NCBI GenBank assembly: GCA_030680175.1
Contig: JAUXWO010000055.1
Location: forward strand, 1-64,000
DNA: 64,000 nt
From: Vicinamibacterales bacterium
Lineage (GTDB): Bacteria > Acidobacteriota > Vicinamibacteria > Vicinamibacterales > UBA2999
Reading direction: 5' to 3'
How positions within the stretch are numbered: the stretch's first letter is position 1; each line of letters begins with the position of its first letter. Positions 1-8,058 of this stretch are shown one piece after another. The notes beneath the pieces were generated by a model. It worked only from the letters and a program-made list of their open reading frames with translations, was not told the origin of the DNA and did no database searches. A program made the position numbers and the translations under genes.

Positions 1-575
1 GGGACGCGCGGCGCGGCGCCGAGCCGCTCCACGTCGCGCCGTGCGGTCATCGCGGCGCGCTGCGCCACCTCCACCACATGCCGCAGCTCCTCGATCGCCT
101 CCATCACCACGCGCTCCCGCGCATCGTCGAGCGGCGTGACCTGCTGGAGGAAGTGGAGGAGGAGCAACTCGAAGTGGGCGAGGCCCTCGAACGCGTCGTG
201 CAGGGCGGGCAGGGCGTGTGCAAGCGCATCGTGGGCGTCACGGTGCGCCTCGGCGTTGCGGTTGAGGTGATCGACCACGGCCGCGTTGAAGGCGCGCTGC
301 CGCTGCAGGTGCGGGCCAACGGTATTCCAGACGAGGCCGGCCAGGCGGCCGCGCCAGCCGGCCGCAGGGGCGGGTGCCCCGTCGGGCAGGATGTCCCACG
401 CCTCGTTGATCGGCGTGATCTGCGTCTCGTCGTACCGGGGCGGCGGATCCGGCCACGCCGCGAACGTCTGGCGCGCCAGATCGAGGGCGCTGAGCGCCTC
501 GTTGTAGCGGCGCGATGCCGCGTCGCGCTCGGCCTTGGCCTTGGTGAGAAGGGCGGCGGCCGGATCGATCGTCAT
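1..575 (-). CDS. Class I methyltransferase-like protein, N-terminal part (cut by window edge)
   Basis: Reading leftward from ATG at 575 gives at least 191 codons with no stop before the window edge. The start overlaps the thiG stop in an ATGA arrangement, so the two are translationally coupled. The visible part is an N-terminal region rich in Ala, Arg and His: a charged coiled-coil-like stretch over residues 1-40, then [13 protein letters not shown] and [11 protein letters not shown] near residues 73-106, then more helices. That arrangement resembles the helical N-terminal region of methyltransferases found in polysaccharide gene clusters, but the catalytic part lies outside the window. The identification therefore rests on resemblance only; it is not one of the usual thiG partners (thiE, thiH, thiS). 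Confidence 0.5.
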   Translation of the reverse strand, partial: MTIDPAAALLTKAKAERDAASRRYNEALSALDLARQTFAAWPDPPPRYDETQITPINEAWDILPDGAPAPAAGWRGRLAGLVWNTVGPHLQRQRAFNAAVVDHLNRNAEAHRDAHDALAHALPALHDAFEGLAHFELLLLHFLQQVTPLDDARERVVMEAIEELRHVVEVAQRAAMTARRDVERLGAAPRV

Positions 576-1366
576 CCGCGTCCCGCGGGCGCGCCGATCA
601 CACCCTCGACCGGACTGCTGGCCGAGGCGTACATGCGGCGCGGGATCCGTCCGGCGAGGAAGGCGAGGCGCCCGGCCTCGACGGCCAGCTTCATCGCGGT
701 GGCCATTGCCACCGGGTCCCGGGCGCCGGCAATGGCCGTGTTCATCAGCACGCCGTCGGCGCCGAGCTCCATCGCGACCGCCGCATCAGAAGCGGTGCCG
801 ACGCCCGCATCCAGGATGAGCGGGACCTGCAGCGACTCGCGAATGATGCGGATGTTGTTCGGGTTCTGGATGCCGAGACCGGAGCCGATCGGCGCGCCGA
901 GCGGCATCACCGCCGCGGCGCCGAGGTCGGCGAGCTTGCGGCACACGATGGGGTCGTCGTTCGTGTAGGGCAGGACGACGAAGCCCTCCTTGACGAGCAC
1001 CCGGGTGGCTTCGAGCAGGCCCTCGTTGTCGGGGAAGAGCGTGCGCTCGTCGCCGATCACCTCGAGCTTCACCCAGTTCGACAGGCCCGCCTCGCGCCCG
1101 AGCCGCGCCGTGCGCACGGCCTCGTCGGCCGTGTAGCATCCGGCGGTATTCGGCAGCAGGAAGATGCTGGCGGTGTCGATGTAGTCGAGCAGTGATTCCT
1201 GGCTGCGGTCGGTCAGGTTCACGCGGCGGACGGCCACGGTCACCATGTCGGCGCCCGAGGCGAGGTGCGCCTGGCGCATGAGGTCGTGCGACGGGTACTT
1301 GCCCGTGCCGACGATCAGACGCGATCGGAACGTGCGGCCGGCGATGATGAACGGGGTGTCGGGCAT
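572..1366 (-). CDS. thiG: Thiazole synthase ThiG
   Basis: 264 residues starting [17 protein letters not shown], the usual ThiG length. ThiG is a TIM-barrel enzyme that joins deoxyxylulose phosphate, dehydroglycine and ThiS-thiocarboxylate to form the thiazole phosphate of thiamine in the cytoplasm. Visible family features are LIVGTGKY near the N-terminus, the Schiff-base lysine in WVKLEVIGD, the conserved [19 protein letters not shown] stretch and the phosphate-binding [12 protein letters not shown] and [14 protein letters not shown] segments. I chose the ATG at 1366; upstream in-frame codons run into a repeat array. The stop overlaps the start of the next gene by four bases (ATGA). No other thi gene is visible in the window. 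Confidence 0.95.
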   Translation of the reverse strand: MPDTPFIIAGRTFRSRLIVGTGKYPSHDLMRQAHLASGADMVTVAVRRVNLTDRSQESLLDYIDTASIFLLPNTAGCYTADEAVRTARLGREAGLSNWVKLEVIGDERTLFPDNEGLLEATRVLVKEGFVVLPYTNDDPIVCRKLADLGAAAVMPLGAPIGSGLGIQNPNNIRIIRESLQVPLILDAGVGTASDAAVAMELGADGVLMNTAIAGARDPVAMATAMKLAVEAGRLAFLAGRIPRRMYASASSPVEGVIGAPAGRG

Positions 1367-1396
1367 CGTCAGGGCACTAGCAGTAGGGGCCAAAGG

Positions 1397-1530
<134 letters not shown>

Positions 1531-1598
1531 GCCTCCGCGGCCGCAGGCCGCTACGGCGAGACGCTGCGTCGTATGTTAGCCCAACCCCATTGGGCCGC

Positions 1599-2351
1599 CT
1601 ACTTCCGGCGAACGGTGCGTTCCAGATAGCCGGCGATCGCCTGATGAATGGCCGGGTCGGCCCAGGCGCGCGCCACCCCGGCGTCGACGCCGGCGAGCGA
1701 GGCGACCTGGTCGAGCACGGGCTGGACGAACGCCTGCTTGGTGAGCGCGAACGACAGGGCCGGAATGGCCGCCAGCGTCGTGGCGACGGCCAGCGCCTGT
1801 GCCATCAGGGCATCGGGGTCGCAGATCTCATCCACGAGGCCGACGGTGAGCGCTTCGTCGGGGAGCACGGTGTCGCCGCTGTTGACCAGCCGCCTGATCG
1901 CCGAGGCCGGGACGCGCGCCCGCATGATCGACAGCGGCAGCGCCGGGAACGGGACGCCGACGAGCAACTCGGGGACGCCGATGCGCCCGTTGCCCCGCGC
2001 CATGATCCGGTGATCGCACGCCGCCGCCAGAATGCACCCGCCCGCGATGGCGTGCCCGTTCACCGCGGCGACGACCGGCTTCGGGCACGTGAGCACCGCG
2101 CGGAACAGGGCGTCCATCCTCGGCAGGAACGCGCGCACATACGCTTCACCGCCCGCGGTGACGCGAAACAGATCCACCCCGGCGGAGAACGCCGGCCCGG
2201 TGCCGGTGATGACGACGGCCCGTGCGTCCCCCGCGCCGATGCCGGCCAGCGCCTCGACGATCGCGTCACAGAGCTCGATGTCGAGCGCGCTCACCTTCCC
2301 GTGCGCCAGCCGCACGACCGCCACCGCTCCCTGGTCCTCTCGTACGATCAC
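1599..2351 (-). CDS. Enoyl-CoA hydratase/isomerase (crotonase) family protein
   Basis: 250 residues with the complete crotonase fold. The oxyanion-hole segments are FSAGVDLF (near residue 55) and [20 protein letters not shown] (near residue 97). The hydratase Glu144 equivalent is present in VPELLVGVP, but the second catalytic Glu (Glu164) is not obvious at its expected place, which suggests an isomerase or another crotonase activity rather than a classical hydratase. The start is GTG at 2351. It may act on a CoA thioester in fatty-acid or amino-acid breakdown; nothing nearby fixes the substrate. It is divergent from the Nudix gene, and the shared spacer carries a heptamer array. Confidence 0.85.
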   Translation of the reverse strand: MIVREDQGAVAVVRLAHGKVSALDIELCDAIVEALAGIGAGDARAVVITGTGPAFSAGVDLFRVTAGGEAYVRAFLPRMDALFRAVLTCPKPVVAAVNGHAIAGGCILAAACDHRIMARGNGRIGVPELLVGVPFPALPLSIMRARVPASAIRRLVNSGDTVLPDEALTVGLVDEICDPDALMAQALAVATTLAAIPALSFALTKQAFVQPVLDQVASLAGVDAGVARAWADPAIHQAIAGYLERTVRRK

Positions 2352-2376
2352 ACTGCACCCCCGGGGTAGAATGGTA

Positions 2377-2418
2377 ATTCGCTGTTCGCGATTCGCTGTT
2401 CGCTATTCGCTATTCGCG
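2377..2418. repeat. Six-unit 7-bp tandem repeat (ATTCGCT/GTTCGCG)
   Basis: Six consecutive heptamers (ATTCGCT, GTTCGCG, ATTCGCT, GTTCGCT, ATTCGCT, ATTCGCG) fill the divergent spacer between the crotonase and Nudix genes. On the other strand they read AGCGAAT/AGCGAAC, the motif seen in the arrays near 1463 and 14929. A TAGAAT hexamer at 2368-2373 could be a -10 element for the Nudix gene. Confidence 0.85.
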
Positions 2419-2433
2419 CCCCTTCATTCTGCA

Positions 2434-3165
2434 ATGGAATCCCTTCGCCCTGCCTCGACAGTGATTGTGCTCCGCGCGGCCGCGGACGCCCCGTTTGAAG
2501 TGCTCATGGTGCGGCGGCACGACAAGGTCGCCTTCATGGCGGGCGCGTACGTGTTTCCCGGTGGGCGGGTGGACGAGGCGGACCGGCAGGGGGCCGCCCC
2601 CGCGACCGAGGCGCCGTCGCGGTTCACCGACCTGACACCGGTGGAGGAGGCGGCGTACCGCCGGGCCGCCGTGCGCGAACTCCAGGAGGAAGCCGCGGTC
2701 ACCCTTCCGGTCGAGGCGTTGATCCCGCTGGCGCACTGGGTGACGCCCGACATCGAGATCCGGCGCTACGACACGCGCTTCTTCCTGGCGGTGGTGCCCG
2801 CGGGACAGCACGCGCAGCACGACAATCACGAGACGACGGCTCTGGCGTGGCTGACGCCGGATCAGGCGATCGTCGAGTACCGCGCCGACCGCATCCTGCT
2901 GCCGCCGCCGACGTGGACCACCTTGCGCCAGCTCGCACGGCACACGTCGCTCGACGCCGCGGTCACCTGGGCGCGCACCCGCCCCATCGTCCGCGTGCAG
3001 CCGGGGTTTCTGAAGCGCGAGGCCGACACGCTCCTCACGCTCCCCGGCGACCCGCTCTACCCGGCGATCGAGGGGTGGGAAGTGCCGGCCGAGACGCGGT
3101 TCCGGCTCGACGAGGGCCGGTGGCGGCCGGTGACGGTGGAGCCGGGTCTCGCGCCCGACGCCTGA
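2434..3165 (+). CDS. Nudix hydrolase (NUDT19-like arrangement)
   Basis: 243 residues. The Nudix box is split: YVFPGGRVDEAD near residues 37-48 and the catalytic RELQEEAAV near residue 80 are separated by a roughly 30-residue insertion. That layout is typical of NUDT19-type and acyl-CoA/CoA diphosphatase relatives rather than MutT. A C-terminal region of about 100 residues follows (TWTTLRQLARHTSL and LKREADTLLTLPGDPLYPA). It probably hydrolyses a nucleoside-diphosphate derivative, possibly CoA or acyl-CoA, in the cytoplasm; the substrate is inference. I chose ATG 2434 because the residues upstream are encoded by a heptamer array. No clear ribosome binding site is visible. Confidence 0.85.
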   Translation: MESLRPASTVIVLRAAADAPFEVLMVRRHDKVAFMAGAYVFPGGRVDEADRQGAAPATEAPSRFTDLTPVEEAAYRRAAVRELQEEAAVTLPVEALIPLAHWVTPDIEIRRYDTRFFLAVVPAGQHAQHDNHETTALAWLTPDQAIVEYRADRILLPPPTWTTLRQLARHTSLDAAVTWARTRPIVRVQPGFLKREADTLLTLPGDPLYPAIEGWEVPAETRFRLDEGRWRPVTVEPGLAPDA

Positions 3166-3169
3166 GAGT

Positions 3170-3282
3170 CGTGGGGACCGTGCGACTGACGAGGCTCGAC
3201 CAGCGCCTCTCATCGGCCGCGAGCCCGCGGGCCGCCCCACGGGCGGCCCGGTCGTGGATCGTCAACGACGCTCCACTAGTGG
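3170..3282 (+). repeat. Dispersed palindromic element, copy A
   Basis: Intergenic element beginning just after the Nudix stop. It shares CGACTGA, GACCAGCGCCTCT, a hairpin (GGGCCGCCC at 3229-3237 and GGGCGGCCC at 3241-3249, loop CAC), ATCGTCAAC and a CACTAGTGG end with copies at 13602-13714 (inverted) and 23785-23898. Confidence 0.75.
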
Positions 3283-3386
3283 ACGGTATCGACCATTTGT
3301 TCCCTGTCCGAACTGCCGATCGGACAGGGATTCCGGGCCGTTCCTACGGAACGGCCCCTTTCGATATCGACCACACACTCCACTAG
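3276..3386 (+). repeat. Dispersed palindromic element, copy B, with two hairpins
   Basis: Adjacent to copy A and bounded by CTAGTGGA on the left and TCCACTAG on the right, so it has short terminal inverted repeats. Inside are two strong hairpins: CCCTGTCCGA/TCGGACAGGG (3302-3329) and GGGCCGTTCC/GGAACGGCCC (3335-3357, loop TAC) followed by CTTTC. The second hairpin recurs at 21047-21069. The right end contains the TAG stop of the minus-strand selenoprotein gene. The hairpins may act as a bidirectional terminator between the two convergent genes. Confidence 0.7.
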
Positions 3387-4051
3387 CTGGCGGGCGGGGC
3401 CGGCTCGTCGGGCAGCTGCAGGGCCGCGCGCACGAACATCTCCTCCGGCAGCGCGCCCATGATTTCGATCGTCTCGTTGACGATCGTCTTCGGCACCCCG
3501 GTCACCTGGTAGCGCCGGGTCAGCTCCATGAACTCCGTCGCCTCGATCGCCGATGCCGTGATGTGCGGGTTGGCGAAGGCCATCTTCTGAGCCAGGACGA
3601 CCGCCCTGGGACAGTGCGGTCAAGTGGGGGTCGAGAAGACCTGCAGGTGCACGGGCGTCGTGACCCCGGCCAGCAGCGCCAGGGTGGCCGGCTCGAGTTC
3701 CAGCTCGTGGGTGCCGGCCAGCAGCACGGCCTCGACGAGCGGCACGAACTCGTACCCCGACGGTGCGCCGTACATCCGGATGCGCGTGTCCTCGCCGTCC
3801 GACAGCACGACGATGGCGGGCGACTTGTCGACGCCGTACTTCGCGCGGTCTTCGGTATCGAGGACGAAGTTCTTCTCGACGACGGTGACCTTGTCGCTGA
3901 GGGCGGCCAGCTCGTCGACGACCTGCTTGGCGAGCAGGCCCGTCTCCGACCCGCCGAACGTCTGGGTAAACAGGAGGAGCGTCACCTCTTTGGTGATGGT
4001 CGAGAGGTGCTGCTTGAGGAGCTGTTCGTCGGCCGAGGAGAGCAGGGGCAT
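3383..4051 (-). CDS. Selenocysteine-containing protein disulfide oxidoreductase-like protein (two thioredoxin-fold units)
   Basis: A 222-residue protein if the TGA at 3622-3620 is read as selenocysteine (residue 144). The frame continues without another stop from the 143-residue first part into PHCPRAVVLAQKMAFANPHI and then VTGVPKTIVNETIEIMGALP, an ordinary C-terminal thioredoxin unit with its cis-proline (GVPKT). The TGA replaces the first Cys of the active-site CPHC, giving U-P-H-C. Length and two-unit layout match archaeal/bacterial protein disulfide oxidoreductases of about 220-230 residues, cytoplasmic dithiol exchange enzymes. The N-terminal unit (residues 1-120) keeps the fold but has no cysteine, so U144/C147 is the only redox pair. 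A TATAAT box lies six bases before the ATG. The alternative, a broken gene or a base error, is less likely because a SECIS-like hairpin sits at the right distance. Confidence 0.85.
3587..3614 (-). promoter_or_regulatory. Bacterial-type SECIS hairpin downstream of the Sec UGA
   Basis: In the mRNA sense, five bases after the UGA, CUG-UC-CCAGG pairs with CCUGG-CU-CAG around an 8-base loop GCGGUCGU. The helix has five continuous Watson-Crick pairs, a 2x2 internal loop and three more pairs. The loop contains GGUC, the apical motif recognised by SelB in the E. coli fdhF SECIS, about 18 bases after the UGA. The structure lies inside the coding sequence, as in bacteria. The pairing is read directly from the sequence; SelB recognition is inference. 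Confidence 0.75.
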
Positions 4052-4057
4052 CCCGAC

Positions 4058-4063
4058 ATTATA
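4058..4063 (-). promoter_or_regulatory. Consensus -10 box (TATAAT) six bases before the selenoprotein ATG
   Basis: TATAAT followed by GTCGGG and ATG on the minus strand. The usual -10 to +1 distance would place transcription start at or next to the A of ATG, so a leaderless transcript is likely. No convincing -35 box and no Shine-Dalgarno sequence are visible. Confidence 0.5.
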
Positions 4064-4096
4064 GGCCTCGCCCCAAGCGGAGTCGAAGGGCGTGAC

Positions 4097-4576
4097 CTAG
4101 ATTTTGAACAGGTCGTCGAAGGCCTTCTTTGCGCTCGAGGTGCTGCTCGGGGCGGAGGCCGAGGAGGTTTCGCGCTCCCACGACGTGCGGGGCGTGAAGA
4201 AGGTGCAGTCGTTCGGGGCATCCTTCGGAGAGACGCGCGCGGGGATGGGCTGCGTGCATTCGAGGCTGGCGCCCGAATCGAAGTGCATGCACTGCACGCA
4301 CGAGCGCAGCGCCTGTCCGCAGCGGCCGCACTTGCTGAGCGAGAGGATCTCGGCATCCACGGGGCTGGCGCAGCTCGCGCACTTGGCCACCTCGTGATAG
4401 CCCATCATGCGGGGGTTCTTCGCGCCCTCCGATGACAGCCGGCGCGTGCCCGCCGGCGCGCCCGGCGGCCGATCGGGCCGCGCCCCTTCGGGACCGGGCC
4501 CCTTGCGATCCCCCGTCCGGGCCGGCTTCGCGCCGGAATCCTGGTAGCCGCGCTGACGATACTTGCGATCAGACAT
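4097..4576 (-). CDS. Small zinc-ribbon-like protein of unknown function
   Basis: 159 residues. The first 50 residues are basic, Pro/Gly-rich and probably disordered (MSDRKYRQRGYQDSG). The centre carries paired cysteines: CASC near residue 60, then CGRC and CVQC within about 20 residues, then single cysteines in ECTQP and NDCTFF, consistent with one or two zinc ribbons. The C-terminus is Ser/Ala-rich. There is no signal peptide. The start lies 2 bases after the stop of the upstream serine hydrolase, so the genes are coupled, and the selenoprotein starts 45 bases downstream. I do not recognise a named family; a nucleic-acid or protein-binding role is a guess. Confidence 0.7.
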   Translation of the reverse strand: MSDRKYRQRGYQDSGAKPARTGDRKGPGPEGARPDRPPGAPAGTRRLSSEGAKNPRMMGYHEVAKCASCASPVDAEILSLSKCGRCGQALRSCVQCMHFDSGASLECTQPIPARVSPKDAPNDCTFFTPRTSWERETSSASAPSSTSSAKKAFDDLFKI

Positions 4577-4578
4577 CC

Positions 4579-5706
4579 CTACTTCACCGCACGCGCCAGC
4601 TCGAGCGCCAGATCGCGCAGGTTGCCGGCGTTGCCGACGTTGGTCAGCAGCGCCACGCTGAGGCGGCGCGCCGGGTCGCGCAGCAGGTAGGTGGTGCCGC
4701 CGGTGGCGCCGCCGCTGTGCGCCACCCAGTCGCGGCCCTGCTCGTCTCGAAAGACCATCCACCCGAGGCCGTACCCCGTCAGGGTGCCGTTGGCCAGCCG
4801 CATCGGCGCGTGCATTTCGGCGATCGTCTCGGGCCGGAGGAGCCGGCCGTCGGTGAGCGCGATGTCGAAGCGGGCGAGATCCACGGCCGACGCGATGATG
4901 CCTCCGCCCGCCCATTTGATGCTGAGGTCCGCGTACGGCGCGTTGCGCAGCGGCGGCGTGCCGCCCCCGCGGACGTACTGACGCACGCGGCGTGGCACGA
5001 TCTCGTGCGGCTGCTCGAGGCTCGTCGCGCGCATGCCTGCCGGCTCCCAGATCCGCGTCCGGAGGTACTCGCCGAAGCTCAATCCCGCGGCGCGCTCGAC
5101 GACCCCCGCGAGCAGGTTGTAGCCGTAGGTGGAATACAGGTAGCGCGTGCCGGGCGCGAAGAGCAGGGGGTCGTCCTTGAAGATTGCGATCGCCGCCGCG
5201 AGCGTGGCATAGGACTCGCGGCTCTCCATCTCGCCCGGCCGGTAGTGCCGGATGCCCGAGGTGTGCGTCAACAGGTGGCGCACGGTGACGACCTGCTCGC
5301 CCTTGGACGGATACGCCGGCACGTACTTCTGGATGGGGTCGTCGAGGACGACGCGCCCGCGCTCGACGAGCTGCATCACGGCCACGGCGGCCATCGGCTT
5401 CGAAATCGACGCGATCCGGAACACCGACTCGGGGCGCACCGGGACGTCGTTCTCGACATCGGCCTGGCCGAAGCCCGCTGCCCATGCCACCTGTCCGTTC
5501 CGCGCGATCGCCACCGAGAGCCCCGGCGACGCCATGCGCTCGCGCGCGGCGCCGGCGATTCGTGCGAGCACGGCCGCCTCGGCCGGGGAGACGGTACCGG
5601 CGGCCGGTGGCGGGGACTGCGCGGCGCCGAGCCCCGCGCCCCACAGGAGCGCGACGACGGCGGCGACGACCGGCCCTCGTCTGACGAGTCGGGTCGAGGT
5701 GGACAT
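4579..5706 (-). CDS. Exported beta-lactamase-fold serine hydrolase (class C / penicillin-binding-like)
   Basis: 375 residues with a signal peptide (basic start, then VVAAVVALLWGAGLGAAQ). The three motifs of the serine beta-lactamase/DD-peptidase superfamily are present: S-x-x-K in SISKPMAAV near residue 80, Y-x-N in YGYNLLAG, and H-x-G in AHSGGATGG. Other class C-like features are ESVFRIASISK, LLTHTSGIRHY and GLGWMVFRDEQGRDW. The role is probably periplasmic hydrolysis of a peptide, ester or cell-wall substrate; resistance cannot be claimed. I chose ATG 5706 because it places the signal peptide at the N-terminus. It is the first gene of a three-gene minus-strand unit with the zinc-ribbon and selenoprotein genes. 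Confidence 0.88.
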   Translation of the reverse strand: MSTSTRLVRRGPVVAAVVALLWGAGLGAAQSPPPAAGTVSPAEAAVLARIAGAARERMASPGLSVAIARNGQVAWAAGFGQADVENDVPVRPESVFRIASISKPMAAVAVMQLVERGRVVLDDPIQKYVPAYPSKGEQVVTVRHLLTHTSGIRHYRPGEMESRESYATLAAAIAIFKDDPLLFAPGTRYLYSTYGYNLLAGVVERAAGLSFGEYLRTRIWEPAGMRATSLEQPHEIVPRRVRQYVRGGGTPPLRNAPYADLSIKWAGGGIIASAVDLARFDIALTDGRLLRPETIAEMHAPMRLANGTLTGYGLGWMVFRDEQGRDWVAHSGGATGGTTYLLRDPARRLSVALLTNVGNAGNLRDLALELARAVK

Positions 5707-5942
5707 CACGACCCGTCGGTTATGTGCTGTTGGCGCGCACAAGTCAAGTCGGCCGCGCACGAAGAGCGGGCGTTGGGCCGGATCCCCGGCCCCTCGGGAG
5801 GAAGGCCTCTCGATGCAAACATTTACACCGACACCGGCACCCAGTGCGGCTAAGATGGCGTCTTTCCTGTAAGTTTCCCATCCCTGGTCGCTGGTGCTCT
5901 AACTCAATTCGCGCATCCCAGTCCCGGCTGGAGGGAGTTCGC

Positions 5943-8012
5943 ATGTCCCGCACGTCTCGTCCCCTTGCGTCCATTCTGGGCGTGGTCCTGCTTGCCGTTC
6001 TGTGGGGTGCCGCGGCGGCCTCGGCGCAGCCCGCCCCTGCGCCCGCCGCCAAGCGCCCGATGACGCTCGTGGATCTGCTGAACATCCCCGGGGTGCTGGA
6101 TCCCCAGCTCTCGCCCGATGGCCGGCAGGTGCTGTACGTGCAGGACGCGGCGGACTGGCGGGCCAATCGGCGGATCGGCCACATCCACCGGATCGACATC
6201 ACCGGTGAGAACGCCGTGCAGCTCACCTTCGGCGAGCGCGGCGAGTCGAGCCCCCGCTGGTCGCCGGACGGCCGGCGCATCGCGTTCCTCGCGCGCCGCG
6301 ATCAGGACGCGTCCAACCAGATCTACCTGCTCGAGGCCGACGGCGGCGAGGCGCGCCGGCTGATGGCGCATCCCACCTCGCCCGGGGCGATCCAGTGGGC
6401 GGCCGATGGGCAGTCGATCTACTTCGTGGCATCGGACGCGCCGAGCGCCGAGGAGCGCGAGCGCCAGCGGCTGCAGGACGACGTGTTCGCGTTCGAGGCG
6501 AACTGGAAACACCGGCACCTGTGGCGCGTGACGCTCGACGGCGTCACGACGCAGGTGACGGCCGGGGACTTCTCGGTGTGGAGCTACGCGTTCGACGACG
6601 CCGGCCGGCGGGTGGCGCTCGCGCGAGCCCCGGGGCCCATCCTCGAGTTCGCGCTCGATCAGGAAGTGTGGGTCATGAACGCGGACGGCAGCGACGCGCG
6701 GCAGCTCACCGACAACGCGGTCGCCGAGGGCAACGTCGGACTGTCGCCCGACGGCACGCAGGTGCTCTTCACCGTCGACGCGAACCAGGCGTTCGAGCCG
6801 TACTACAACGACAAGATCTTCGTGGTGCCGGCGTCCGGCGGTCCGGCGCGCGTGCTGATGGCCGATGCCGCGCAGGAAGTGGAGCGCGCGGCGTGGACGA
6901 AGGACGGCCGCGGGATCTACTTCGTCGCCAACGTGGGGGTCACGAGCCATCTCGCGCGCGTGGATGTGCAGTCGCAGCAGGTGACGGTGCTCACCTCGGG
7001 CGATCACTCGCTGCAGGGCTGGTCGTTCGTCGCGAGCGCCGATCGCCATGTCTTCCAGGTGGACGAGCCGACGCGGTTCGGCGACGTGTGGACGCTCGCC
7101 GCGCAGCCGGGCGCGACGATGACGCGCGTGACGGACGTCTTCGGCCACCTCGATCGCGAGTTCCAGATCCCGCGGCAGGCGCGCGTGACGTGGAAGGGCC
7201 GCGACGGTGCGACCATCGAAGGCCTGCTCCACTACCCGATCGACTACACGGAGGGCCGGCGCTACCCGCTGGTCGTCAACACCCACGGCGGGCCGGCGGT
7301 CTCCGACAAGTTCGGCTTCAGCGGCTGGACCAACTACGTGCAGGTGCTTGCGGCCAGGGGCTACGCCGTGTTCCGGCCGAACCACCGCGGGAGCACCGGC
7401 TACACCGATGCGTTCCTGCGCGACATGGTGGGCCACTACTTCAACGAGGCGCAGCACGACGTCATGCTCGGCGTCGATCATCTCGTCGCCATCGGCCTGG
7501 CGGATCCGGAGCGCCTCGTGAAGATGGGCTGGAGCGCCGGTGGGCACATGACGAACAAGATCATCACGATGACCGGGCGCTTCAAGGCGGCGAGTTCGGG
7601 GGCGGGGGCGGCCAACTGGATTTCGATGTACGCGCAGAGCGACATGCGGAACAACCGCACGCCGTGGTTTGGCGGCACACCGTGGCAGGCGGACGCGCCC
7701 ATCGACGCCTACTGGGATCACTCGCCGCTCAAGGACGTGGCGCGCGTCACGACGCCGACCCTCTTCATCGTCGGCGAGGCGGATCCGCGGGTGCCGCCGC
7801 CGCAGTCGGTGGAGATGTACCGGGGGGTGAAGGCGGCCGGGGCGCCGACGGCGCTGTATCTGGCGCCGCGCGAGGGGCACAACTGGGTGGAACTGCGGCA
7901 CCGGCTGTTCAAGATGAACGTGGAGCTCGAGTGGTTCGAGAAGCACGCGATGGGCCGCGAGTACACGTGGGAGCAGGCGCCGTCCGAGGCGTCCGCTGGG
8001 GGACCACGGTAG
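5943..8012 (+). CDS. Exported S9-family (prolyl oligopeptidase-like) peptidase
   Basis: 689 residues. Signal peptide over about 1-29 (ends ASAQP). Residues 40-400 form a TolB/WD40-like beta-propeller with repeated D-P-x-L-S-P-D-G-R blades (for example LDPQLSPDGRQVLYV and SSPRWSPDGRRIAFL), and the C-terminal third is an alpha/beta-hydrolase. The catalytic triad is readable: Ser531 in GWSAGGHM, Asp614 in GEADPRVPP, His646 in EGHNW. It probably cleaves short peptides in the periplasm or at the surface. ATG 5943 has a strong GGAGGGAG six bases upstream. A TAAGAT sequence about 90 bases upstream could be its -10 box. The gene appears monocistronic, with a 400-base spacer following. Confidence 0.93.
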   Translation: MSRTSRPLASILGVVLLAVLWGAAAASAQPAPAPAAKRPMTLVDLLNIPGVLDPQLSPDGRQVLYVQDAADWRANRRIGHIHRIDITGENAVQLTFGERGESSPRWSPDGRRIAFLARRDQDASNQIYLLEADGGEARRLMAHPTSPGAIQWAADGQSIYFVASDAPSAEERERQRLQDDVFAFEANWKHRHLWRVTLDGVTTQVTAGDFSVWSYAFDDAGRRVALARAPGPILEFALDQEVWVMNADGSDARQLTDNAVAEGNVGLSPDGTQVLFTVDANQAFEPYYNDKIFVVPASGGPARVLMADAAQEVERAAWTKDGRGIYFVANVGVTSHLARVDVQSQQVTVLTSGDHSLQGWSFVASADRHVFQVDEPTRFGDVWTLAAQPGATMTRVTDVFGHLDREFQIPRQARVTWKGRDGATIEGLLHYPIDYTEGRRYPLVVNTHGGPAVSDKFGFSGWTNYVQVLAARGYAVFRPNHRGSTGYTDAFLRDMVGHYFNEAQHDVMLGVDHLVAIGLADPERLVKMGWSAGGHMTNKIITMTGRFKAASSGAGAANWISMYAQSDMRNNRTPWFGGTPWQADAPIDAYWDHSPLKDVARVTTPTLFIVGEADPRVPPPQSVEMYRGVKAAGAPTALYLAPREGHNWVELRHRLFKMNVELEWFEKHAMGREYTWEQAPSEASAGGPR

Positions 8013-8025
8013 GGCGGCTCCAAGA

Positions 8026-8058
8026 TGTAGTGTTTTGGTATTTAACCAAAGCACTACA
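8026..8058. promoter_or_regulatory. 33-bp AT-rich inverted repeat (operator or terminator)
   Basis: TGTAGTGTTTTGG (8026-8038) and CCAAAGCACTACA (8046-8058) are complementary at 12 of 13 positions, the thirteenth being G-T, with a 7-base loop TATTTAA. It lies 13 bases after the S9 peptidase stop and is strikingly AT-rich for this genome. No T-tract follows, so it is not a standard terminator. An operator or a 3' mRNA-stabilising hairpin is equally possible. A second perfect 8-bp stem, CCTGCCGA with TCGGCAGG, lies at 8068-8110. Confidence 0.6.

Noticed and set aside
3620-3622. Simple nonsense mutation or split into two genes
   Set aside because: The downstream part has no start with a ribosome site, keeps frame and motif integrity, and is followed at the right distance by a SECIS-like hairpin.
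8026-8058. BlaI/MecI-type operator
   Set aside because: The half-sites TGTAGTG and CACTACA are present but in the opposite order to the BlaI operator, and no BlaI-like gene is nearby.
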